From Chrysopilus asiliformis (lineage: Eukaryota > Arthropoda > Insecta > Diptera > Rhagionidae), in the NCBI GenBank assembly GCA_964034945.1, contig OZ035962.1, positions 21,609,530 through 21,673,529 of the forward strand: DNA of 64,000 nucleotides, in the 5' to 3' direction. Below the pieces are notes generated by a model. The model was given only the letters and a program-made list of their open reading frames with translations. It was not told the DNA's origin and ran no database searches. Made by a program: the position numbers and the translations under genes. This document shows positions 48,218 to 57,115 of this stretch, one piece after another. Within the stretch, counting starts at the first letter, position 1, and every line of letters starts with the position of its first letter.

Positions 48218-48662
48218 GTGCATAATTTCATCGAGTCAGTCGGTGCTTAGCCACCGACTCGTAAACATATCCCAAACAAACAAGAATTGAATGCAAATAA
48301 TGAAATCCCAATTGCAGGTAGTTTTATTTTTCAGGTAGGTAGGAAAGGGTAAAGCCTAAACCCCAATTACGCGTTCGCGCGTGCGGCATGATTTTGTTCT
48401 GGCACCTAGTAGTTGTCACCGCGTCTAAAAGTAGAAACTGAGCCTACTCTACGCGGCAGGCACGCGGCAACGCGTCTGAGCAACACGCAATTATACATTT
48501 ACTCATATATATACGTAGTTTTTACCTTCACCGCGTGGCTGCCGCACGCGCGAACGCGTAATTGGGGTTTAGGCTTAAATGCCATAACAAATTACCAGTC
48601 CTTATTCTTCTATTATTGGCAGTTTCTATTGTGGCAATTGATGTTGCCTCGGTGCCAGCTAC
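48218..48662 (+). repeat. Duplicated segment, copy 2
   Basis: Second copy of 46939-47797. It lacks the 47103 Harbinger insertion but carries its own insertion at 48353-48575. Confidence 0.8.
48353..48575. mobile_element. Harbinger-like MITE with TAA duplication, nested
   Basis: Ends AGCCTAAACCCCAATTACGC and its exact inverse complement, perfect over 33 bp or more, with CGCGTTCGCGCGTGCGG just inside. TAA flanks both sides. The sister segment near 47074 reads GGGTAAATGCC without insertion. Confidence 0.85.
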
Positions 48663-48951
48663 AAAACGTTTCTGCTTATTTTTGTTTTCTTCATTTTGGC
48701 ATAAAAATAGAGCCGCTGCTGATGAAGCATATAATAAACTTGTTACTGCAATTATTATATGATCCATATTTTCATTAAATTTAACAAATTTCACTGCAAT
48801 CATTTCACAACTCGGTTAAATTTTGAGATTATTCTCATCCCAATGTCTTAACGTCAAAAAGGCGAAAGATTTTAGCGAATGAAAAAGGCGAACCGTGTGC
48901 ACACGGCAACAAAATGAGGAAAGACGTGCCGCCTCAAAGTGAATCTTCGTG

Positions 48952-49790
48952 TAATCACACGCTAACAGGTTTAAATGTACAAAAAAAGTCTTTGATAACA
49001 ACTTAGCTCAAAAATATAATTTGTTAGAACTAAAAAGGAGTTTTGAGACTATGGTAGATTCTGAAATTGCTCTATAAAGTAACACATTTGCTGTTTGTTT
49101 TCATATCTATCCACCGTTTTAATTCCAATTGGCGTCGAGTTTATTGAGGTAATTACTTTTATTACGGTCTTGGTTGGTCAGAAAAAACTACTAATATTTT
49201 TTTTCATTTTTTTAGAACTTTTTGGATGTCTGTCTGCTATGGCCCCCATAACTTTATGTCAGTAGGTGAATGTTTCGATTACAGGTCCATTTAAGTTAGG
49301 TCAGTTTAATGTTGCTTAGTTCAAGTTTAATATGTGTACTCGTAAGACTTGTAAAAGTTTCGTTATTTATGTTTACTTTTTTTATACTTCGATCACGTAC
49401 CCACTATATGAAGCTTTATTTCCCTTGAATTTAGTAGGCCAACTTTAAGGGTAGTTTTTTTTCAAGCTATCATGGGTCATAAAATTTCATATAAATTTTT
49501 ATCATCAGAGAAATGGCATTACAACATTAAATGAGCACTAATTTTACCTCTTTTACCTTAAGTTTTACGATCGACATTGTAATTAATCTACATTTTGTGG
49601 TATGCTGTAAGTAATTTGGCTAGAAATGGTCATGAAACCAATAAACATCAAAATAATTGTGGAACTTCCCACCTCTATCTATAAACTTTATTTGTGAGCT
49701 CAAAATTTTCGAAAAGAGACAGGGAAATCGATTCCGATTACGAGAAAGTCAAATGCATATAACTAAAGTTGATTCTTCCACATCTTTATA
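48952..49790. other. Gene-free region
   Basis: AT-rich DNA without recognisable features. Confidence 0.4.
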
Positions 49791-50259
49791 TGAAAAACAT
49801 AACAAAAGCTATAATTGCCAATCTGGCCAACTTGATGTATGGGAGTTTTATGTAGAATCATATCCTAAATAACTTTTGTTCTTGCACTTTTTTGATAAGA
49901 TGCACCGTTTTCGAGATATTCACAAAAAACGATTTCGTTCGTATGGGGGGTACCCCCCCTAATGGTCCATTTTTGCCCATTAACGAACTTAGCCTCACAT
50001 TTTACGAAAAACGGATCTGTGCAAAATTTCAAGTCTCTAGCTCAATCCGTGCGCCCGCAATCCGCGCCACAGACAGACGGACGGACAGACAGACGGACAG
50101 ACGGACGGACAGACAGACGGACGGACATGCTAAATTCAACTTTTTTCATCATTCTAAACACACTGGTGTAATTCATTTTTTTGTGCGATGACGGGATCTT
50201 GGCGTTACAAACGGTAAGGCAAAGTTAATATACCCTTTGGTTTCACCATACGGGTATAA
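49791..50259 (+). repeat. Interspersed repeat with GACA core, subfamily 1, shortened copy
   Basis: Same order as 30481-31076, but the stretch between CCAATCTGGC and GATGTATGGGAGTTTTATGT is missing. GACGGACAGACAGACGGACG array at 50070-50127. Confidence 0.85.
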
Positions 50260-50261
50260 CA

Positions 50262-50540
50262 AAATATTTTGATCTCCGCCTGTACAGCTGTCTGTCTCTG
50301 TCTGCGCGGAAACACGATAACTTTCGAAGGGATTGAGATAGAGACCTGAAATTTTGCTGAGATAAGTCTCTGATAAATAGTCAAGCAAAGTTCTTGGACG
50401 GGAAAAATTGGACGTTTTTTTTTTCCCTTCTTCAATTTCTCAAATTAATAATTTTGTTTAGAATAGGATTCTATATAACTCATCCATACGTCTAAATCTA
50501 ATTGGATAACTCCTTCCACCTTTCCCACAATTGGCACTCA
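50262..50540 (-). repeat. Interspersed repeat with CTGT core, abutting the 49791 copy
   Basis: AAAATATTTTGATCTCCGCC, CTGTCTGTCTCTGTC, GATTGAGATAGAGACC, GAAATTTTGCTGAGATAAG: a subfamily 2 copy in the minus direction joined directly to the plus copy at 49791. Confidence 0.6.
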
Positions 50541-51419
50541 GCAATTGTAGCTTTTCTTATGTCTCACAGAGTGTTTTGGTATTAAAAAAATCTTTTATTC
50601 TCAATTCCCATTAAATCTCAAATATATTAAAATTTTGAACTGAAATAATTTCCAAATAAATAATAAATTTCTCTTTTTAAGTTTGTTTTTCAGAAAATTC
50701 CATCTAAACAATTTTTTCTTTGTGTATAAAATATTTTGTTGGATATTTCATTCCAGTTTTTATGAAAAAAAAAAATTTCATTAAAATATACATTCAGCAT
50801 TGAAGATCTTATAGTCAAAGAAAAGGATAAGCGACAAGGAGGAAAACGCGAGATATTTCTAAGTTTAAATTATTATTATTTTCCATATGAAATTTTACGT
50901 TTTACGTCTTGCGGAGAACTTCAGTTCCCCAATTTCTCAACAAAGAAATGATTATATTTTGCTCAAATAACACAACATCATGTAAAATGAGTATTCAAAT
51001 TGTACTTAATGATAAATTATAGTCATAAATAGTGCGTATTCTTTGAAGGGCGAATAACTGTGTTCTTGTGGAAACAATTTTGGAATTTTGAAGGGAAAGC
51101 TTAAATTTTCAATTTATTTCATAGGAGCGTTAGTTGCTGGCAGCAAAAACTGGCGGAATTTCAATTGAAACGAAAGTTTCTTCCCTTAATTAAGGACAGT
51201 TCTTTGTATGATTATAGGAATAAATTTGTTTGGTGAAGTTTTTTGAATTACACTTTTCGTGGAAGGAAATCGATTAATACTATGGAGTGCTTCGAATTCA
51301 ACCGGAAGTAGAAACCGAGTGAAACTCACGTTTTTTTGCAATACCGTAACAGTAAGTGAACTGAAATTTAAAGAAAATGAAAAATCGAAACAATAACAGT
51401 AAAATTTTTTTTGGTGTCT
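50541..51419. other. Gene-free AT-rich region
   Basis: No coding sequence or repeat structure is supported. Confidence 0.4.
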
Positions 51420-51762
51420 TTTTTTGCTTTTTTACGTGAATACTCCATTATATGAACAATCCAGTAACATGAACCCCTTCGCTGTCAACATTGAGTATCT
51501 TACAACGTGAACAAACAAGAAAACTGGTACTCTATAATGTGAACAAAAATTACACTAACTGGAGTTACATATGCGGAACACAACTTCTTTTCCATCTGTA
51601 TATGTATGGAATATAAATATAATGAATAGTCTTCTGTATAGAGCTGAAATCTTTACTCGTGCTGTGCAATGGGCCGAAGATCGAAACCTTGAATGGGATA
51701 CTGTATTGGTACTCAAGAAATTAAAAGAACAAGCAGTAATGGAAACCACTACTAAAACATAA
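51420..51762 (+). pseudogene. Possible pogo/Tigger-type transposon fragment
   Basis: Upstream sequence repeats ACTCCATTATATGAAC, CAGTAACATGAACC, TACAACGTGAAC and TATAATGTGAAC, the kind of subterminal TGAAC motif seen in pogo/Tigger elements. A following 63-codon frame (51571-51762) ends RAVQWAEDRNLEWDTVLVLK, which faintly resembles the acidic C-terminal tail of such transposases. The link is weak and based on pattern memory. Confidence 0.3.
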
Positions 51763-51846
51763 AAACAAACAAAAATTACAGGATACTTATTGTAATGAAT
51801 CCTCTTGTCACTTTTTCTATTGAATACAGAAATTTCTTTCTTTTAT

Positions 51847-52105
51847 AGTAGGGGAAGCCGGGGCTAGTATTAACAAAATTTGGAAATTGGGTCATATTTT
51901 TTTAACAAGTAATATTTTTGATATTGTGTTTATATCTAGCCATACTGTAGGTCTTCAGGTATCATAAGAAATAAAAAAAGTTTCAACCAGGTAGTCACTA
52001 TATAAAAGAAATCATTTTTATGAAAAAATGTCATCTGTTAAAACTAACCCCGGTCACGGGGCTATAGTTTTAACAATGATGAGATAAGTATTAACATAAG
52101 TTTTA
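51847..52105. repeat. Partial element with CCGGGGCTAGTTTTAACA-like motifs
   Basis: Begins AGTAGGGGAAGCCGGGGCTA and carries GTATTAACA, GTTAAAACTAACCCCGG, CGGGGCTATAGTTTTAACA and further TTTTAACA motifs. The design (AGTAGGG tip plus repeated motifs) parallels the element at 5103. No matching right end was found. Confidence 0.5.
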
Positions 52106-53472
52106 ACATGGAAATAATTGAAAGAAAAGAATTTTTTTTTTACAAAAATTTTCGATGCACATTAAACTTGTTAGAAATTTTCCAATGTGTCGATAAATAA
52201 ATAAACGAGCAAAAAATTATAGATTAAAAAAATTGACTAGATTTATTTCACGTGTATCGTAAAACGTTAGTTATTTGTTTATACATATGTCAGCCCTTAT
52301 CGATTAAAAAGATTATCATCAATTTTCTTATTTATTTTAAATTAACCTCAAAAATATTTTATTTGTAATAATTTTCTCGTTTTAAAAAATCTGTGTTTAA
52401 TCAGAATAATAAAAACGTGTAAACCAAATGCCTTGAAAATTTTAACGATTTTTCGTTGGTACACTTTGTGCCATAAAAAAGTCGGAAAAGCCAAAATGTT
52501 TACGGTCATAAAACAAGTAAAACGAGAAAAATTGTGAAATTCCCATCGAAAAAAAGCATTAGAAAGTTTAATGGCTTGAAAACGTCATCTCCTGGAATTA
52601 TATAGAGAAGCAGTGCTCTTAAATTCTAATAAATCAACTTCTGGCCTTAGAATATGCGACCAAAGAATTTCATCGACCAACAGAACGTTAACCTAAAGGA
52701 TCATGGTTTTATCACCATTTCAATGATATACAAGTAAAAGCAATATCGGTATAAACAAAAGTAGGTATTTCTCTTTGGGTTAACAAATGAAAGCACTTGA
52801 CGAACATTTCACCCCTATAAGGCAGTATATTCTGTATTTAAAGGGAAATTGGTGGTGAATTCTTCTTTAGACATTTTTTCATCTTAAATTTAGAAAGGCC
52901 GGTGCGTCAGATGGCAATTTAACCACAGGATATTGGCGAGAACCGGTAATTTATTTTAAACTTTGGTGTGAAAAATGAAATTCAGGAGAAGGAGTTCTAT
53001 TGTTATTCGGATTTAGACTGTATCCGAATGTTATAAATTACTGTTGAGAAATGAAACCCAAATGACAGTTTGCAAACCTAGGAAAATCCCCTAAAAAAAT
53101 AAAATAAAATATGCCTTCAGTAAAATTGAATATACATTGAAAATCTTTTATTACGATATGCCGGGCAAATTTGGTGTTACCGATACAGCCTGTAGTTCTT
53201 AAAAAAATATTATCCATGATTTTAAAGGTGAATTCGTGTTTCAAAAACCTTGCTTTGTGTATGGTGTTTCCTTAAAAAACACTTCTGGGTATATCCAAGA
53301 GTTTATTTAAATATTAAATTAACGATAGTGCTTGCTTTTTAAATATTAAAACAATATCTAAAAAGTTTTATTTCTAGGTCTTACTTCAATCTTTCTAACT
53401 TAAAAAAAAAGAATCAATGAATGCATTAATATTTACAATGAATTTTGTTCTAGTGTTTAGAGTTCATATTTT
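52106..53472. other. Gene-free AT-rich region
   Basis: No gene, RNA or clear repeat is supported here. Confidence 0.4.
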
Positions 53473-54028
53473 TATACCCGTATGGTGAAACCAAAGGGTA
53501 TATTAAATTTGCCTTACCGTTTGTAAAACCAAGATCCCGTCATCACACACAAAAATGAATTACACCAGTGTGTTTAGAATGATAAAAATAATTAATTTCT
53601 GCATGTCTGTCTGTCTGTCTGTGGCGCGGATTGCGGGCACACGGATTGCGGGCGCACGGATTGAGCTAGAGACTTGAAATTTTGCGCAGATCCGTTTTTC
53701 GTAAAATGCGAGGCTAAGTTCGTTAATGGGCAAAAATGGACCATTAGGGGGGGTACCCCCATACAAAAGAAAACGGTTTTTGTGAATATCTCGAAAACGG
53801 TGGATCTTATCAAAAAAGTCCAAGAACAAAAGTTATTTAGGATATGATTCTACATAAAACTCCCATACATCAAAATCCGATTAGAATAAATTTTAAAAAT
53901 TCGTATTGGAAAGTTTGACTTCAAAGTGGAATTTTGGTACAACTGTTCGAATTTTGATACGAATATCACCAAACGGGTCTCCAATGATTGCCAGATTGGC
54001 AATTATAGCTTTTGTTATGTTTTTATCT
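53473..54028 (-). repeat. Interspersed repeat with CTGT core, subfamily 1, minus copy
   Basis: Starts TATACCCGTATGGTGAAACC, has CTGCATGTCTGTCTGTCTGT, a duplicated GGATTGCGGGC block, GGGGGTACCCCCATAC, and ends AATTATAGCTTTTGTTATG. It is a nearly full copy of 30481-31076. Confidence 0.85.
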
Positions 54029-54174
54029 ATAAAAATCTCGAACTAGATTACAATTATTTTTATACTGCTTCTGTGGTGTTTGTTATTTATTTATAAATTT
54101 GTTTAAGCTTAATCATTCTGTACTTACCTTTGCAACATTTTCCAAAAACTAAATGAGAACACAATTCGGGTCAA

Positions 54175-54860
54175 AACATTTAATTATAAAACCAATCAAT
54201 ATAATTCGTAATATCTATGAAAAGCTTAATGAAGTCTATGAAAATTTAGGAGTGATTTGGAGTGATTTGTGTGGTCTTAGAGAACCTATGACAAAAAAAA
54301 TCATTATTTTTCATAGCGTTTATGAAGTTTTTCAAAGATATCATAAAGGTTTTAATGGAATTTATAACGTATTTTCATAAAATCTATGAAATCTACTTAT
54401 AGAATTTATGAAAAAAATTCATTGACCAATCGTCAAAAATCATAAAAGTTCTAGTTCTTCCCAATGATTTCGATTTCATGGTATTGTATTGGTCTCTTTT
54501 TATTATTACTAAATTCACTTTTGTTTTACACTCACACTTTCCTGATTTTACATAGAATGCACTTCCACTTCATTTTGCTCCCAACGACATTATCACATGG
54601 GTAAAACTTCCATTACTGCTAGTATACCCCATCTAAAGTATATATACTAACCATGAAATATTTTTAGTTGTGCGAATTATATCACAAAGGTAAATGTTTT
54701 CATCGATTTTCTTAAAATTTCTTTAAAAACAATGTTCTTCTTGCATAAAATCTATGAAAAATACTCTTTGAATTTATGATTTTTATTTCGTGAAAAAATT
54801 TTCAATGAAAAAGATATTATAGAATTTATGAAACCGTCGGTTAAATTATGAAATACTTTT
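54175..54860. repeat. Region dense in TCTATGAAA/TTCATAGA-type motifs
   Basis: Blocks such as AATATCTATGAAAA, AAGTCTATGAAAA, TTATGAAGTTTTTCAAAG, ATAAAATCTATGAAA and TATAGAATTTATGAAA occur more than a dozen times. It looks like a non-autonomous element with subterminal repeats, but no terminal inverted repeats were fixed. A 75-codon frame here is a by-product. Confidence 0.45.
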
Positions 54861-54907
54861 TGTTAAAATGAATGAAATTTTTAATAAACCAAATCATTTC
54901 TCTTGTA

Positions 54908-55526
54908 TCGGGTCTTTCAACAAGGACATAACAATTTTGTATTTAAATAAAACGCAGAATAATTGAGATATCGGGCTGAAATTTATTCCAGGTGTAGTGG
55001 ACATGTTACATTTAAGTATGAAATTCGATGTCGTTCATATGGCCATTGCACTGATGGATTCTTTGGAGCCAATTTTCCACCACTCTTCCACACATATCGG
55101 CCGAAACGTTGGCAATTTCGCGTTCGATATCGTTCCTGAGCTCCTCTAACGTTTTTTTCTTGAATATTTAATTTAATTTGGTAATTTCGCGTTCGATATT
55201 GCTCCTGAGTCCCTCTAACGTTGTTGGCTTGTTGGCATAAACCAACGAGTTAACATAACCCCATAAAAAAAATCCAACGGCGTTAAATCGCATGAGCGAA
55301 GTGGGCATTTCACCGGACCATTTCTCGAGATTACACAATTGCGACCACCGACTCAGAATTTCGGTAGTAAGTTTTAATAATTTCCAAACGTTGCTCGTTC
55401 GTGAAATTCACCATGATAAAAATGTAAACCTTGACTGACGTTTTAGCATTGCCAGATCATAAAAAAAGTTTTAGGGTGCGTTTTTATTAAAATACAAAAT
55501 TGTTATGTCCTTGTTGAAAAACCCTT
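54908..55526 (-). mobile_element. Internally deleted mariner-type element (TA duplication)
   Basis: Ends (T)CGGGTCTTTCAACAAGGAC and, inverted, AAGGGTTTTTCAACAAGGAC continue through ATAACAATTTTGTATTT. TA lies at 54906-54907 and 55527-55528. Inside is a broken transposase on the minus strand. Confidence 0.82.
55012..55414 (-). pseudogene. Mariner-type transposase remnant: N-terminus joined to C-terminus
   Basis: From 55414 the frame reads MVNFTNEQRLEIIKTYYRNS then stops after a few residues. Sequence then resumes as RSCDLTPLDFFLWGY-like LWGYVNSLVYANKPTTLEGL then RSNIEREI, the C-terminal third. A partial tandem copy follows (TLEELRNDIEREIANVSADM, then LQRIHQCNGHMNDIEFHT, stop at 55012). The central catalytic region is deleted. 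Confidence 0.72.
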
Positions 55527-55528
55527 TA

Positions 55529-56052
55529 TTTTATGGAGTTTTTCTTAGTTTTAATAAAAAATAAACACTTCTTAGTAATTATTTTAATAGATCTGATGAA
55601 CGAAATTTTTCTGAGAATGTTGGAGTAAATTCCAATCAAAGATTGGATTACGCTGGACTTATATGTAATCCAACGCAAAATTCTAATCTAATAGTATGGA
55701 TTAGAATTTTTCAAAAATTTATTTTCGGTTCAATTTAGTATTAAAATCTACAATTTTGATTAAATTGTAGACATTAGTATTAAAAGTATTTAAGTTCAAT
55801 ATACATATCATAAAAAATGATTGAAATTGTATTAAAATTTCGTCAATATAATTTTTGGATTGAAAAATACCACAGAATTTTTTGCCGTGTACAAATTTTT
55901 AGTCTGGTGGCTAAAAATATAAACATTTGAAAATTCTTCTTTAGGGAACCGAAAATTTGAAATCCGTTTTCTAAGGACATCGGAAAAGAAAGAATTCCAA
56001 TTATCAAAATTTTATCTAAACCATATCGAAATTTTTTACATACCGGTATTAA
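55529..56052. other. Gene-free spacer left of the LTR retrotransposon
   Basis: AT-rich DNA without coding sequence. ATTAGAATTTTGC/GCAAAATTCTAAT-type inverted stretches near 55640-55710 may be an old element. Confidence 0.4.
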
Positions 56053-56056
56053 ACTT

Positions 56057-56321
56057 TGTAAGAATTGAGTTGATGACCCCCGGTAACACTATACTAACAA
56101 AAACTGCCAGCCTGACAACCCTTGGTTTTAGGTGCGGTGGCCACCGTCCGCGGCCAGAGGCAATTGAAGCGCTAGACCGAGAGGACGTAGTGTTCTGACA
56201 AATATTAAAAGCTAGCCTTAGGCTTCAGCGGTCATCTGGTTTGGGGGCGCGGGCGGTGGTTAACCAACAAGTGACAGTTATTAGGTATCATTTTTTATAT
56301 TACTAACCAAATAGTCTTACA
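56057..56321 (+). repeat. 5' LTR
   Basis: 265 bp, TGTAAG to CTTACA, identical by eye to 61952-62216. It carries GC-rich segments (GGTGGCCACCGTCCGCGG, GGGGGCGCGGGCGG) in otherwise AT-rich surroundings. Confidence 0.95.
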
Positions 56322-56325
56322 ATTT

Positions 56326-56345
56326 TCAGAAGTGGAATTGGATCT
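56326..56345 (+). other. Possible tRNA-Leu-type primer binding site
   Basis: TCAGAAGTGGAATTGGATC begins 4 nt after the LTR. It resembles the complement of the 3' part of an insect tRNA-Leu (TCAGAAGTGGGATTCGA), missing the usual first TGGTG. Assigned from memory of tRNA ends, so only moderately sure. Confidence 0.45.
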
Positions 56346-57115
56346 ACTAGGCCAAAAAGGAGAAAAAAAAACGGCAATTTTCAATGTAATATGAAATTTA
56401 GATCGATTGATCTAGAAGAAAATGTTTTCCTTTTATTCGCACAATGGGAACGAACAGAATAGCAGATGAGTCGTTTTGTTTGTATTTGTGATCCTGTTTC
56501 GACATGCCATGCACGGGCAGCAAAACGACCAGCCGAGAGAGTGATTCATACAAGTGGGGTATGGTAGACCGGTTAAAATGGCATCCAGCCACTTGAATTG
56601 CTACTCCGGATGTCTGTGTGCTTGTGTATTGTGTGGCAGTGTGAGGACTGGTCTGCGATCAGCAACGGTACTTTTGATTACAGTTATTCTTTGTCTTTGT
56701 TACTCGCTGCTATTTTGTGGAAGAATGCATTATTTAATTTCATTCCGAGAGAAGACGACTTTAATTGTTTTACACAAGTTATTATTTGTTTTATATTGTG
56801 ACGTTTTTGCCGAATTATAATTAATTCAAGTTAATTGAGTAAAGTGGTGAAATTCTTTTAAAGAATTTAACTGGAGAAATTGGTGGATATTTCGTCAAGG
56901 AAAGAATTCGCAGGAGAATGACTGTCCAACGTTGGAATCATGGTAGTGCGAACCCTATCGATAGCTAAGTGATTTTATTGTTATTCAATTGAACATTATT
57001 CAAAGACAATACAGATTTAGAGCATAACATAAAAGTTTTCAATTGTTTTTGTAATTCCAATTAGTGCATTGAGTGAACTGGGTTTTGAGGCTTACTTAAT
57101 TTTTTTTTGGTTACA
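56346..57115 (+). other. Leader of the retrotransposon
   Basis: About 770 bp without a long frame. Likely holds packaging signals; none can be pointed to. Confidence 0.5.

Larger units (their letters stand above)
48070..48951 (+). mobile_element. MITE with GAGGCGGCACG ends, interrupted by nested repeats (TA duplication)
   Basis: Perfect 27-bp inverted ends (CACGAAGATTCACTTTGAGG onward) between TA dinucleotides at 48068-48069 and 48952-48953. The left 130 bp and right 70 bp match the element at 41335. The middle (about 48206-48888) is replaced by the second copy of the duplicated segment. Confidence 0.82.

Noticed and set aside
57107..57115. Start of Gag-Pol three codons upstream at 57107
   Set aside because: That codon is TTG in the sequence; the first ATG is at 57116.
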